Part shown: positions 1 through 9,293 of the stretch, piece after piece
How positions within the stretch are numbered: the stretch's first letter is position 1
How the letters are laid out: each line of letters begins with the position of its first letter
Notes under the pieces: generated by a model
Told to the model about the DNA's origin: nothing
Databases searched by the model: none
Seen by the model: the letters and a program-made list of their open reading frames with translations, nothing else
Made by a program: the position numbers and the translations under genes
Assembly (NCBI RefSeq): GCF_900455735.1
Contig: NZ_UAUI01000022.1
Location: 62,001 to 126,000, forward strand
Direction of reading: 5' to 3'
Origin: Rhodococcus wratislaviensis
GTDB taxonomy: Bacteria > Actinomycetota > Actinomycetes > Mycobacteriales > Mycobacteriaceae
DNA: 64,000 nt

Positions 1-568
1 TCAGACTCACCGCGATCAACGCGAGAATCGCCGGAACCCGCAGCCGCGCAGCCGGACCCCGCAACCGGACCAGCGCGAACGCCAGCAACGGAAGCACCAG
101 GTAGAAGGCCACCTCCACCGACAGGCTCCACATCTGGGTCAGACCGTCGGTGAGCGTAAGGGGCACGAACACCTGCACGAGACCGAGATTCGCCCACCAC
201 GTGCGGTAACTCGCGTTCGCGGTGGGCAGGAACGTCAACACCACCGCCACGGCGACCCAGTACGCGGGCAGGATGCGCGTCGCCCGCGAGATCCAGTACC
301 GGACGATTCCCTGGGCGGAGCCCATCCCCCGCGCCGCCCCGGCATGGCTGCGCCACAACAGGAATCCGGACAGCGCGAAGAAGACCGCCACCGCCAGATC
401 GAATCGTCCCCAGATGCGCCCGAGAACGGGCACGTGCGTCGAACCGGTCTGGAACGCGACGTGCGTCACGAGCACCCCCAGCGCCGCGAGACCGCGCATT
501 CCCTCGAGTGCGGGAATGAAACTGCGCGGCGGTGCGGTCGTGCTCGTGGTGGTGGCCGAGGTGCTCAT
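1..568 (-). CDS. Acyltransferase-3 family membrane protein, N-terminal part (runs off the window)
   Basis: Only the first 189 residues are in the window; the gene continues past base 1. After a Ser/Thr-rich cytoplasmic start come FIPALEGMRGLAALGVLVTH and FFALSGFLLWR, the hallmark of acyltransferase-3/OafA-type integral membrane acyltransferases that acylate envelope sugars. Membrane segments follow in the rest of the fragment. ATG at 568 is the first start of the open frame. It is divergent from the DUF3068 gene at 789. From memory this pairing matches Rv0228/Rv0227c of M. tuberculosis, so a role in envelope glycolipid or lipoglycan acylation is inferred; the substrate is unknown. Confidence 0.85.
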   Translation of the reverse strand, partial: MSTSATTTSTTAPPRSFIPALEGMRGLAALGVLVTHVAFQTGSTHVPVLGRIWGRFDLAVAVFFALSGFLLWRSHAGAARGMGSAQGIVRYWISRATRILPAYWVAVAVVLTFLPTANASYRTWWANLGLVQVFVPLTLTDGLTQMWSLSVEVAFYLVLPLLAFALVRLRGPAARLRVPAILALIAVSL

Positions 569-788
569 CACCAACAGTGTGCCTGGTCCGGGGGCTGTGA
601 CGGAAAACTCCGTTCGAGTCACTTCGCTGGCGAACGGCCGATGCGTTTACTATCCGATGGGGCAAATGCGCATTCGAGACTGTTAGTGTTTTGCCTCACG
701 TGGTGTCGATGTGGGCTCCATGCGATCCGTGCAGCCGTGCTGCCGGTGGGGGAATCTCAATCGACAGAATTGGGTTAGGAGAGAAAGC

Positions 789-1943
789 ATGGCGGAGCGC
801 TCAGGGCCGAGCCGGATACTTGCTTGCATTCTGGTGGGCCTCGGTGCCTTCCTCTTGGCCGTCGCTATTCTCATTCCCACCTACACGGTGGGCAAATTGG
901 AGAAGACGCCCTTGGACCTCGAAGTGACCACGATCGCCGAAGGTTCCGGCAGCGTGCTCAACTCGCAGGCTCTTCTCGCAGGCAAGGCCGAAGTCAACAC
1001 GAACGTTCCACTGGTGTCACAGCGCTACGTCACCACCGAAGACCCCGCGGACGCGGACGTCGTCACTCTCCAGGCGGGGCAGACGCTGCGGCGCACCGAC
1101 AAGCAGGGCGACACCGGACTGCTGTCCGCGATCGTCGACCGCAACACCGTCGACCGCAAGACGTCGATGCCGACCAACGACCCGGTGGGCACCATCCAGA
1201 CGCAGCCCAACCAGCCTGCCGAGGAAGTTTCGCGCGACGGACTGCAGTACAAGTTCCCGTTCAACTCGGAGAAGCAGAGCTACCCCTACTTCGACCTGAA
1301 CGCGCGCGCCACCCAGGACATCAACTTCGTCGAGGAGACGGAGATCAACGGCCTGAAGGTGTACCACTACAACCAGACGATCGACCCGGTCGACCTGTCG
1401 AAGGTGGTCAGCTCGCCCACCAACAAGCTGACGCTGCCCGCCGAGGCGTGGGGCGTCCCCGGCGGCACCCTCCCCGTCACGATGACCCGCTGGTACACCA
1501 ACGTGCGCGACCTGTGGGTCGAGCCCGAGACCGGTGTCGTCGTCAAGGGCCAGGAGCAGCTGCACCAGTACTACGCCCGCAACAAGGACAAGCCGGAGAT
1601 CGACGTCCTGAAGGTGGAACTGCCCTTCAACGAGCAGACCATCGAATACCAGGTCCAGCAGGCCAAGGACGGCATGGACAAGATCAGCACGTTCGGTCGC
1701 ACCGTGCCGATCATCGCCGGCATCCTCGGTGTCATCGCGCTGATCGCAGGTCTCGTCCTGGGTCTGCGCGGAGGCAAGGGCAGGCAGCCCGCGCACACCG
1801 CCGGCGACGACTACCCGCCGAGCGACGGTGGCCGTCACGTCGACCTGGACAAGTCGGAGGCTCCCACCGAGCAGCACGACTGGACCACGGACAAGACGGA
1901 AGAGATTCCCGTGCAAGATCCGCGCCGGTACGACGAGCGATAG
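789..1943 (+). CDS. DUF3068 (PorA-family) membrane protein, envelope lipoglycan locus
   Basis: A 384-residue protein with an N-terminal membrane segment at about residues 9-31, a long extracytoplasmic domain, a second membrane segment near residues 300-325 and a charged cytoplasmic tail. This is the DUF3068 architecture typical of mycolic-acid actinobacteria. The start at 789 is chosen because TTAGGAG lies 7-10 bases upstream; an in-frame ATG at 711 has no such site. From memory, a corynebacterial member of this family is needed for lipomannan maturation, which fits the glycosyltransferase, acyltransferase and methyltransferase neighbours. The biochemical activity is not known. A strong hairpin follows the gene. 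Confidence 0.85.
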   Translation: MAERSGPSRILACILVGLGAFLLAVAILIPTYTVGKLEKTPLDLEVTTIAEGSGSVLNSQALLAGKAEVNTNVPLVSQRYVTTEDPADADVVTLQAGQTLRRTDKQGDTGLLSAIVDRNTVDRKTSMPTNDPVGTIQTQPNQPAEEVSRDGLQYKFPFNSEKQSYPYFDLNARATQDINFVEETEINGLKVYHYNQTIDPVDLSKVVSSPTNKLTLPAEAWGVPGGTLPVTMTRWYTNVRDLWVEPETGVVVKGQEQLHQYYARNKDKPEIDVLKVELPFNEQTIEYQVQQAKDGMDKISTFGRTVPIIAGILGVIALIAGLVLGLRGGKGRQPAHTAGDDYPPSDGGRHVDLDKSEAPTEQHDWTTDKTEEIPVQDPRRYDER

Positions 1944-1975
1944 AGCGGTACAGCCGGACGCCACGTAGTCCGGTG

Positions 1976-2012
1976 CGAAGGGGACCTCGGTACTTCACCG
2001 AGGTCCCCTTCG
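1976..2012. terminator. Bidirectional terminator hairpin
   Basis: Perfect inverted repeat with 16-bp arms (CGAAGGGGACCTCGGT and its complement) and a 5-base loop. It lies between the convergent DUF3068 gene (ends 1943) and the flippase gene (ends 2078), so it can end transcription from both sides. Confidence 0.85.
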
Positions 2013-2077
2013 TCGTTCCGGTGCGGACTGTGCGGTGTCACCCGATGCCACAGGCGGCTCGTCGGACCGAACGGATG

Positions 2078-3286
2078 TCACATCGGGCGCGGGGCATCAC
2101 GCCGCGCGCTGCGCACGGCGAGGATGCTGACGACCAGCGCGGTGCTCGACGCGACCGTCACGGCGACGGCGATGAACTGCCCGATCGTGGAGGCGAGGGT
2201 CAGCATCGCGGTCATCTCGACGGCGAAGCCGATCCAGGCGATCACAGCGAGGTGCGTCCGCTCCCCCGCGATGGCGGACAGCAGGGCGCCCTGCAGGACG
2301 GCCAGGCAGGCACCGTGGAGCGCGAACAGCCACAGCAGCGACTGGACGGGCTGATACGCGTCGCCGACGAGGAGCGGGACGAGAGGGGCGGCCGCCGCGA
2401 CGCCTGCCACGAGGGCCGCCCCGAGTCCGACGAGGACGGCGAGCGCCGACCGGATCGCCTGCGCGGAGTGCGCGGGATTCGCCATCCGCGGATAGAGCAC
2501 CACCCCGACGGCCTGCGGTAGCCAGAACGCGGCCTTGGTGGCGACAGCGCCCAGCGCGTACAGGCCGGCGTCGTCGTTGCTGAGCACGATCCGGGCGATC
2601 ACCAGGTCCATCGACGACAACGCGATCAGCGCCAACTGCACCTGAGACGCCTTCAGCACAGCCGCGACGCCGATCCGGGTGCTCGACTCCCCGGTGATCC
2701 CGGAATCGGCGAACAGGCGCGCACACAGGGCCACCAGCCCGGTGCCGACCGCGCTGGCGGCGAGGGCGAGCCCCGGCCCGGCGCCGACGGCCAGCACCAC
2801 GACCGCGGGAACGACCTTCGCGACACCGGCTGCCGCGAGGACGACGCTGAGCGGGCCGAACCGTGCCGCGCCCTGCAGCAGTCCCTGTTCGGTGGCGAGC
2901 AGGACCAGGACGGGCGCCGTGATCAGCGCCGAGAACGTGGCGAGCACGCCGGTGTCGAGGGCCCAGGACACGAGGGGTGCGAGCAGCATCGCCGCGACCG
3001 CGACGATCACCGCGCAGCGGTACCCCAGCACCCGGACCGCGTGGGCGCCCTTGCCCCGGACCACCTCGCGGGCGACGACGGTCTGCAGTGCGAGAGCGGG
3101 GACGGCGAGGACGAGTTGGGCCGCCAGGAGACTCGCGAACTCCCCGTAGCCCGCCGGACCGAGCCAGCGGCTCGCCGGCAGATGCAGCAGGTAGGACGCG
3201 ATGTTCGCGATCATCGAGCCCGCCGTCACCATCGTCACCCCGGCGACCGCCGAGCTGGTGAGGGTCGGGCGTGGCATGCGCCCCAT
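2078..3286 (-). CDS. MOP-superfamily polysaccharide flippase-like membrane protein
   Basis: A 402-residue, very hydrophobic protein with about 12 predicted membrane segments. It begins with the fold typical of oligosaccharide flippases: a first helix with GVTMVTAGSMIANIASYLLH followed by LGPAGYGEFASLLA. Such proteins move lipid-linked sugars across the cytoplasmic membrane. It is convergent with the DUF3068 gene and divergent from the large membrane protein at 3341. Its place inside an envelope glycan cluster supports export of a lipid-linked glycan, but the substrate cannot be read from sequence. Start: ATG 3286, the first in the frame; ATG 3274 is an alternative. Confidence 0.8.
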   Translation of the reverse strand: MGRMPRPTLTSSAVAGVTMVTAGSMIANIASYLLHLPASRWLGPAGYGEFASLLAAQLVLAVPALALQTVVAREVVRGKGAHAVRVLGYRCAVIVAVAAMLLAPLVSWALDTGVLATFSALITAPVLVLLATEQGLLQGAARFGPLSVVLAAAGVAKVVPAVVVLAVGAGPGLALAASAVGTGLVALCARLFADSGITGESSTRIGVAAVLKASQVQLALIALSSMDLVIARIVLSNDDAGLYALGAVATKAAFWLPQAVGVVLYPRMANPAHSAQAIRSALAVLVGLGAALVAGVAAAAPLVPLLVGDAYQPVQSLLWLFALHGACLAVLQGALLSAIAGERTHLAVIAWIGFAVEMTAMLTLASTIGQFIAVAVTVASSTALVVSILAVRSARRDAPRPM

Positions 3287-3340
3287 GATGCACTACGTGC
3301 CATGCGAGCCGGGTCGATGCACCACGTATCGTGACGGCCC

Positions 3341-5062
3341 ATGACCGCCCGGCGCCGAGCATCGTTCGTCGCGGCGGTCTACAGCCTCCTTCTGGCGTTG
3401 CTGATCCTCGGGCCGCTGCTCGGTCCGGGCTACCTGCTGTTGCGGGACGCGGTCAGCACCCCCCGCTCGTATCCGACGGACTCGGCGCTCGGTCTCACGG
3501 ACGCCGCCGCACGGGCCGTGCCGCAGGACGCTCTCCTCGCGACGCTGAGCGCCGTCGTCGACGGCGGCCTGGTGGTGAAGGCGATCCTTTTGCTCGCGCT
3601 GTGGGCGGCCGGCTGGGGCGCGGCCCGGATGGTCCGCACCGTCCTGCCGACGGCGGGGCTCGGACCTCAGCTCGTGGCCGTGACGGTGACGGTGTGGAAC
3701 CCGTACGTCGCCGAGCGACTGCTGCAGGGTCACTGGAGCCTGCTGACCGGATACGCGGCGTTGCCGTGGACGGTGTGCGCGGCGGTCGCGATTCGACGGG
3801 GTCACCGCCGGGGATGGTTCGCCCTCGCGGCCTGCCTCGCCGCGGCCGGTCTGACGCCCACCGGGGTGTTGCTCGCCGCGGTGACCGCGGTGGCCGTCCT
3901 CGCGCTCCCCGGCGGACGATCCGCCGCGTGGCTCCGGGTGACGGGCGCGCTGGGCCTGTTCGTCGTCGCGAGCGCGCCGTGGCTGGTCGCCACGGCCCTG
4001 GCCGGCGGCGGCGCGGACGGCTCCGATCCCGCCGGGGTCGCGGCGTTCGCGGCGCGCGCCGAGCCGGGGCTGGCGACTCTCGGCAGTCTCGCCGGACTCG
4101 GCGGCGTGTGGAACGAGACCGCCGTCCCCGAGACCCGGACCACGCTGTTCGCACTCGTCGGAACGGTCCTGCTGCTCGCGGTCGTCCTGTGCGGACTGCC
4201 GGCGCTGTGGCGGCGGCGACGGCATCCCGTGGTCGCCGCACTGACGGCGATCGCGCTGGTGGCGGTGCTGCTGCCCGCACTCGGCGCGACCGCGTGGGGT
4301 CTCGACATCGGCCGCTGGCTGGTGCAGAACGTCCCCGGCGCGGGGTTGCTGCGGGACGCGCAGAAGTGGGTGGCGCTCGCGGCGCCGTTGTATGCGCTCG
4401 CCGCCGCGGCCGCGGTGCTGCGACGCCCCGGCACGTGGTCCGTCTCGGCCGTCCTGGTCGTGCTGCTCGCCCTCCCCGACCTCGCGTGGGGAGTCGGTGG
4501 CGCGCTGCGCCCGGTTCACTATCCGCCGTCGTGGCAGCAGGTGGCCGCCGAGGTGGAGCGCGACGCGCACAGCGGGGACGTCGCCGTGCTGCCCACCGGG
4601 ATGTTCCGCAAGTTCTCCTACAGCGGTTCCGCGCCCGTCCTCGACCCCGCCCCGAGGATGCTGCCCGCGGACGTCCTGCAGACGGGCGAGCTGGTGGTGG
4701 CCGGTGGCACGGTGAAGGGTGAGGGGTCCCGGGCGCAGCAGGTGGAACGGGTGCTGCTCACCGGCGGTTCCGCCGCCGATCTCGCGTCGCTGGGTGTCCG
4801 GTGGGTCCTGGTCGAGCGCGACACGCCCGGACCGCGCGGCGAATCCGCGACCACCCTGGCCGGTCTGGTGCGACAGTTCTCGGACGAGCATCTGGAGCTG
4901 TACCGCGTCGACGGCGACGTCGCACGGCACGAGGCGTCCGACTGGGCGCGCGCGACGGTGATCGCGGCCCACGTGCTGTGGGCGCTGCTGCTGACCGGTG
5001 GTCTACTCGGCGCGGGCGTGCTCGAGGCCCGGACGCGCCAGCGCCGGCGACACCAGCCCTGA
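3341..5062 (+). CDS. Large multi-TM membrane protein, possible GT-C type glycosyltransferase (Rv0226c-like)
   Basis: A 573-residue protein: an N-terminal helix, about 10-12 membrane segments to residue 390, then a soluble stretch (about residues 390-530) and a final helix near the C-terminus. An early acidic/aromatic loop and the WNPYVAERLLQGHWSLL segment recall GT-C polyprenyl-phosphate-sugar glycosyltransferases, but no catalytic motif can be fixed by eye. Position and size match from memory M. tuberculosis Rv0226c, between Rv0225 (glycosyltransferase) and Rv0227c (DUF3068). Its 3' end overlaps the convergent glycosyltransferase gene by 60 bases. Confidence 0.75.
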   Translation: MTARRRASFVAAVYSLLLALLILGPLLGPGYLLLRDAVSTPRSYPTDSALGLTDAAARAVPQDALLATLSAVVDGGLVVKAILLLALWAAGWGAARMVRTVLPTAGLGPQLVAVTVTVWNPYVAERLLQGHWSLLTGYAALPWTVCAAVAIRRGHRRGWFALAACLAAAGLTPTGVLLAAVTAVAVLALPGGRSAAWLRVTGALGLFVVASAPWLVATALAGGGADGSDPAGVAAFAARAEPGLATLGSLAGLGGVWNETAVPETRTTLFALVGTVLLLAVVLCGLPALWRRRRHPVVAALTAIALVAVLLPALGATAWGLDIGRWLVQNVPGAGLLRDAQKWVALAAPLYALAAAAAVLRRPGTWSVSAVLVVLLALPDLAWGVGGALRPVHYPPSWQQVAAEVERDAHSGDVAVLPTGMFRKFSYSGSAPVLDPAPRMLPADVLQTGELVVAGGTVKGEGSRAQQVERVLLTGGSAADLASLGVRWVLVERDTPGPRGESATTLAGLVRQFSDEHLELYRVDGDVARHEASDWARATVIAAHVLWALLLTGGLLGAGVLEARTRQRRRHQP

Positions 5063-6229
5063 CGTCCGCAGGCCCGCGGCCGTGCCCGCCAGCACCTCGT
5101 GGACGCCGTTCCCGGTGTGCTTCCAGGAGAACTCACCCGCGCGGACCCGCGCCTTCTCACCGAGGACCATGCGCGTCTCGGGGTCGAGCAGGAGGGTGTT
5201 GACGGCCGCGGTCAGTTCGCCGACGTCGGCCGTCGCCGCTTCCGCGCTGCCGACCAGAACACCGGTCACGCCGTCGACGATCGAATCCGTCAGCCCCTTG
5301 GAGCTGCGGTAACCGACGGTCGGGACCCCGTGCTGGGCGGCCTCGATGACGGCCAGACCCCACCCCTCCTTGCGGGACGGCATCACGTGCACCCAGGACT
5401 GCGACAGCAACTGGTGCTTACGGGTTTCGTCGACGTGCCCGTGGAACGTGACGGCGTCGCCGATGCCCAGTTCGTGCGCGCGGTCGCGGAGATTCTGCTC
5501 CCACCAGCCGCCACCGATGACGTCGAGGTGCACGTCGGCGATCGTGGGACGCAGCGCCGCGACGGCCTCGAGGGCGTCCTCGATCTGCTTGTGCGGCACC
5601 AGCCGGGACAGGACGCACACGCTGGGGTGCACGGTCCGGGTGTCGGCGCCGCCGATGTCCACGCCGACCGGGATGTCGTCGGCGCCGTTGCGTACCACCG
5701 CGATCCGTTCGCGCTCGACGCCGAGTTCGACGAGTTCGTCGGCGGACGGCAGCGACACGGTGAGGTACTGGTCGTCCCGGTGGGTGCGCGGCGACAACCG
5801 GGATTCCACCCACCAGCCGATCTTGCCCATCAACCGGCCTGCCACGGGCCACTGCTCGCGGTGGCAGTGGTGCACGAGCAGCGTCACGGGTGCGCCGGCG
5901 ACGACGCGGGAGAAGAACGGGATGCCGTTCTGGGTGTCGATGACGGCGTCGGGGCGGATCCCTCGCAGCGGTCCGAACCCGAGCCTGCCCGCGGCGATCG
6001 CGGCGAGGGCGCGGGGGTAGACGCTGTACCGTCCGCCCGCCCGGCTGATCTCGATGCCGTCGACGGTTTCCTTCTTGGCCGCGCCGCGGTAACCGGCGGT
6101 GCGGAGGGTGACCTTGATTCCCCGCGCCGCGAGCTGGGCGCCGACCTCCTCGAGGTACCGCTCACTGCCGCCACCCTGCGGGTGACCGGTGTCGCGCCAG
6201 CAGAGCAGCAGAACCTCTCGCACGTTCAT
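5003..6229 (-). CDS. GT4-type glycosyltransferase (Rv0225-like)
   Basis: A 408-residue protein starting MNVREVLLLCWRDTGHPQGG; the glycine-rich GGGSERYLEEV loop is typical of GT-B fold, GT4 enzymes. The C-terminal donor domain has VLSRLVPHKQIEDALEAV, then PSRKEGWGLAVIEAAQHGVPTVG with the EX7E-type segment that contacts the nucleotide sugar. It transfers a sugar to an envelope acceptor, probably at the inner membrane face. Start at 6229 is preferred because AGGAG sits just upstream; an open extension to 6364 lacks homology. Divergent from the methyltransferase at 6383. Confidence 0.88.
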   Translation of the reverse strand: MNVREVLLLCWRDTGHPQGGGSERYLEEVGAQLAARGIKVTLRTAGYRGAAKKETVDGIEISRAGGRYSVYPRALAAIAAGRLGFGPLRGIRPDAVIDTQNGIPFFSRVVAGAPVTLLVHHCHREQWPVAGRLMGKIGWWVESRLSPRTHRDDQYLTVSLPSADELVELGVERERIAVVRNGADDIPVGVDIGGADTRTVHPSVCVLSRLVPHKQIEDALEAVAALRPTIADVHLDVIGGGWWEQNLRDRAHELGIGDAVTFHGHVDETRKHQLLSQSWVHVMPSRKEGWGLAVIEAAQHGVPTVGYRSSKGLTDSIVDGVTGVLVGSAEAATADVGELTAAVNTLLLDPETRMVLGEKARVRAGEFSWKHTGNGVHEVLAGTAAGLRTSGLVSPALARPGLEHARAE

Positions 6230-6382
6230 ATACTCCTGTGGTCGGTGCGGTACATGTGGTCTCGGGGCGGGACGTTCCGCGCGGTAGTCCCCGAACACCC
6301 TATCGGTCGCATTCCACGGGATGTTGCAGCCACCGCGAACGGATTGGGGGCCCGGCGGCTGCACTCGCTAAGGTTCAGTCTC

Positions 6383-7153
6383 GTGACGACGCCTCCCGTG
6401 ACCCGGCGATTCGGTCGACGGGCAACCCTGAAGCGGTCGTTCGGCCTGCTCAGCGACTTCCGGCACGAACAGACCGCACCCGACCTGTTCTACGGCGCCC
6501 TCGCCCGCGACTCCGTCGAGCTGATCGGCGACCTGTACGGCGGTCTGACCGAATCGGATCTCACGGGGACGACGGTCCTGGACGTCGGCGGCGGACCCGG
6601 TTACTTCGCGGACGTGTTCCAGCAGGCCGGCGCCCGGTACGTCCCGGTGGAGCCGGATCCGTCGGAGATGCATGCCGCGGGCCTCGCCGTGGGCGGCGCG
6701 GTGCGCGGGTCGGGGTTGGCGCTGCCGTTCCGGACGTCCTCGGTGGACATCTGCTTCTCCTCCAACGTCGCCGAGCACGTCAGCGAACCATGGGCAATGG
6801 CGGACGAGATGGTCCGGGTGACGAAACCCGGCGGCCTGATCGTGCTGTCCTACACGTTGTGGTGGGGCCCGTTCGGCGGCCACGAGACCGGGCCGTGGCA
6901 CGCGCTGGGCGGTGAGTACGCCGCCCGCCGCTACCTGCGCAAGAACGGCCGCGAACCCAAGAACCGGTACGGCGTCTCCCTGTTCAAAGTGGGTGCGGCC
7001 GACGGGCTTCGGTGGGCCCGGCGCGCCCCGGACGCGGACTTCCTGGCGGCCTTCCCCCGCTACCACCCGCGCTGGGCGTGGTGGATGGTGCGGGTCCCCG
7101 GACTGCGGGAGTTCCTGGTGAGCAACCTCGTTCTCGTGATGCGGAAGCACTGA
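6383..7153 (+). CDS. SAM-dependent class I methyltransferase (Rv0224c-like)
   Basis: A 256-residue protein with the SAM-binding motif I VLDVGGGPGYFADVF near residue 60, an acidic PVEPD at the end of beta-2, and FSSNVAEHVSEPWAMADEMVRV, the Methyltransf_11 post-motif region. The long open frame upstream (to 5099) lies antisense to the glycosyltransferase and is not coding; GTG 6383 is the first start giving only methyltransferase sequence. It sits in an envelope glycan cluster and probably methylates a glycolipid or lipoglycan intermediate, which is inference. The ROK kinase begins 2 bases after its stop, so they are co-transcribed. Confidence 0.85.
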   Translation: MTTPPVTRRFGRRATLKRSFGLLSDFRHEQTAPDLFYGALARDSVELIGDLYGGLTESDLTGTTVLDVGGGPGYFADVFQQAGARYVPVEPDPSEMHAAGLAVGGAVRGSGLALPFRTSSVDICFSSNVAEHVSEPWAMADEMVRVTKPGGLIVLSYTLWWGPFGGHETGPWHALGGEYAARRYLRKNGREPKNRYGVSLFKVGAADGLRWARRAPDADFLAAFPRYHPRWAWWMVRVPGLREFLVSNLVLVMRKH

Positions 7154-7155
7154 CC

Positions 7156-8043
7156 GTGGTCGCGCTGGCTCTGGACATCGGCGGCACCAAGATGGCTGCC
7201 GGGATCGTCGACGCGGACGGCACGATGCCCCACCCGGCGACGACCCCGACGCCGGCGACCGGAGTCGGGGACGCGTGCGCCGCCCTGCTGCGGGAGGTCG
7301 CGGGAACGGCGAAAATCACGTCGGTCGGCATCGCCTGCGCGGGACCGGTCGACACGGTCGCCGGCACCGCGTCACCCATCAACATCGACGAGTGGGCGGG
7401 CGGGTTCGGCCTGGTCGGCCTCGTGCACGAACTTTTTCCCGGCGTCCCTGCGAGGCTGGCGATGGACGGCGCCGCCGCCGCTCTCGGCGAGCACCACCAC
7501 GGTGCCGGGCGCGGTGTCCCCGACCTGCTGAGCCTCGTCGTGTCCACCGGCATCGGCGGCGGAGTTGTCCTCGGCGGCCGCATCGCCACCGGCCGGACCG
7601 GCAACGCGGGACACATCGGTCACCTGGTGGTCCCTGGCGGAACCGAGCCGTGCACGTGCGGCGGGGTGGGGTGCCTGGAGACGGTGGCGAGCGGACCGTC
7701 GTCCGTGCGGTGGGCCCGGTCCCAGGGATGGCGCGGGACGACGGGCGTCGCGCTGGCGAGGGCCGCCGCGGACGGTGACGACGTCGCCGTGGCCGCCCTC
7801 GACCGCGCAGGGACCGCACTGGGGCAGGCAATCGCGTCCGCCGCAGCCCTCTTCGACGTCGACCTCGCGGTGATCGGTGGTGGATTCGCGCAGGCCGGGC
7901 CCGCGTTGTGGGAGCCGATGCGCACGGCCGCCGCCCGGCACGCCCGGTTGTCGTTCGTCGCGGATCTGCGGGTGGTCCCGGCGGAACTCGGCGCCTCCGG
8001 AACGCTCGTCGGGGCGGGAGTCCTGGCCGTCGGCGAGGGCTGA
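7156..8043 (+). CDS. ROK family sugar kinase (glucokinase-like)
   Basis: A 295-residue protein with the N-terminal phosphate-binding motif LALDIGGTKMAAGIVD, the hexose-binding segment NIDEWAGGFG, a DGAAAALGE segment supplying the catalytic Asp, GHIGHLVV, and the ROK zinc motif CTCGGVGCLE at about residues 171-180. All elements of an active ATP:hexose kinase are present. The usual Asn before the catalytic Asp is replaced (AMDGAAA). GTG 7156 is chosen because it follows the methyltransferase stop directly and puts the DIGGTK motif at residue 7. The true sugar (glucose, N-acetylmannosamine or another) is undecided. Confidence 0.88.
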   Translation: MVALALDIGGTKMAAGIVDADGTMPHPATTPTPATGVGDACAALLREVAGTAKITSVGIACAGPVDTVAGTASPINIDEWAGGFGLVGLVHELFPGVPARLAMDGAAAALGEHHHGAGRGVPDLLSLVVSTGIGGGVVLGGRIATGRTGNAGHIGHLVVPGGTEPCTCGGVGCLETVASGPSSVRWARSQGWRGTTGVALARAAADGDDVAVAALDRAGTALGQAIASAAALFDVDLAVIGGGFAQAGPALWEPMRTAAARHARLSFVADLRVVPAELGASGTLVGAGVLAVGEG

Positions 8044-8076
8044 CACAGCGGGATCTCCTCACCTGTTCCGAAATTC

Positions 8077-8090
8077 TGTAACGTGTTCTA
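8077..8090. promoter_or_regulatory. KstR-type operator (perfect TnnAACnnGTTnnA)
   Basis: The 14-mer TGTAACGTGTTCTA fits the published KstR consensus TNNAACNNGTTNNA at every fixed position. It lies about 40 bases upstream of the phosphotransferase start, so it probably controls the whole three-gene operon ending with the aldehyde dehydrogenase. KstR represses sterol side-chain and related catabolism in rhodococci and mycobacteria; I recall that the mycobacterial homologue of this dehydrogenase (Rv0223c) belongs to that regulon. Confidence 0.65.
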
Positions 8091-8129
8091 GTGTTCAGGG
8101 TCACACCACGTTCAGGAGAGGAGGTGACC

Positions 8130-9293
8130 GTGAGCACGAGCACTGCCCGATCCGCCGACGACTCCGATCACTCGTCCGAAGTCGCCCGGCCCACTGATTC
8201 CCGCCGCGATCCGGAGGTGCTGCGAGACGCGCTGCACCGCTGGCTCGCCGCCCAGTTGCCCGCCGACGCCGCACCCGAGGTCACGCACGTCCATCTCCCC
8301 GACGCGAACGGCATGTCGAGCGAGACGATCCTCTTCGACGCCGCCTGGTCCGGCGAGGTTCACCCGCTGGTCGCGCGGGTCGCGCCTGCCGACACGACGA
8401 TGCCCGTCTTCCCGGAGTACGACCTCGACGGACAGTTCCAGGTGATGGCGCAGGTCCGGGAGCACTCCGCCGTCCCGGTCCCGGTCGTCTACTGGTCCGA
8501 ATCCGATCCCGGTCCGCTGGGCGCCCCGTTCTTCGTCATGGCCCGCGTCTCCGGGCAGGTCCCGCCGGACGTGATGCCCTACAACTTCGGGTCGTGGGTG
8601 ACGGAGGCGACCGAGGAGCAGCGCGCGCTGCTGCAGCACAGTGCGGTGAATGTGCTTGCGCAACTGCACGACATCGACCGGCCGTGGGAGCGGTTCGCGT
8701 TCCTGCGACTGCCCGGCTCGGGTCCCACCGTCACCGAGGCGCTCGCCGCGCACATCCGGCAGCAACGCGGGTACTACGAGTGGACGACGCAGTCCGGTCC
8801 CCGGTCCCCGTTGATCGAACGCGGTTTCGCATGGATGGAAGACAATCTCCCGGACGACCCCTCCCCCGCCGTCTTCTGCTGGGGCGACGCCCGGATCGGC
8901 AACATGATGTTCGAGGACTTCCGGCCCGTGGCCGTACTCGACTGGGAGATGGCCGCACTCGGGCCCCGCGAACTCGACCTGGGCTGGATGACGTACCTGC
9001 ACCGGTTCTTCGAGGACATCGCCGCGTCAGCCGGACTCGACGGGATGCCCGACTTCCTGCGACTGGACGACCTCGCTGCCCTCTACGAGGAACTGACGGG
9101 CCACACGCCCCGCGATCTCGAGTACTACACCGCCTACGCGGCGCTGCGGCAGGCCACCATCATGCTGCGGATCCAGGAGCGCGCCATCCACTTCGGGCAG
9201 GCCGTCGCTCCGGAGGATCCGGACGACATGATCATGCACCGCGCGTCGCTCGAGGCGATGCTCGACGGCACGTACTGGGAGAAGATCCGATGA
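8130..9293 (+). CDS. Phosphotransferase-family (APH/FadE36-like) enzyme
   Basis: A 387-residue aminoglycoside-phosphotransferase-fold protein. FCWGDARIGNMMFEDFRPVA is the catalytic loop (HGD replaced by WGD, with the metal-binding Asn) and VAVLDWEMAALGPRELDLGW carries the second metal Asp. These features are those of the ACAD10/FadE36-like kinase group linked to fatty-acid and sterol catabolism, rather than drug resistance. GTG 8130 is preferred because it follows AGGAGAGGAGG; GTG 8124 is possible. Its stop overlaps the next ATG (ATGA), indicating translational coupling. Confidence 0.82.
   Translation: MSTSTARSADDSDHSSEVARPTDSRRDPEVLRDALHRWLAAQLPADAAPEVTHVHLPDANGMSSETILFDAAWSGEVHPLVARVAPADTTMPVFPEYDLDGQFQVMAQVREHSAVPVPVVYWSESDPGPLGAPFFVMARVSGQVPPDVMPYNFGSWVTEATEEQRALLQHSAVNVLAQLHDIDRPWERFAFLRLPGSGPTVTEALAAHIRQQRGYYEWTTQSGPRSPLIERGFAWMEDNLPDDPSPAVFCWGDARIGNMMFEDFRPVAVLDWEMAALGPRELDLGWMTYLHRFFEDIAASAGLDGMPDFLRLDDLAALYEELTGHTPRDLEYYTAYAALRQATIMLRIQERAIHFGQAVAPEDPDDMIMHRASLEAMLDGTYWEKIR

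Noticed and set aside
824..2521. Long open frame across the DUF3068 gene and into the flippase
   Set aside because: Composition is the Arg/Gly/His-rich kind of an off-frame shadow; the DUF3068 frame carries the recognisable domain.
5099..6382. Open frame extending the methyltransferase upstream by more than 400 codons
   Set aside because: It lies antisense to the well-supported glycosyltransferase and shows no family similarity; a shadow of high-GC codon bias.
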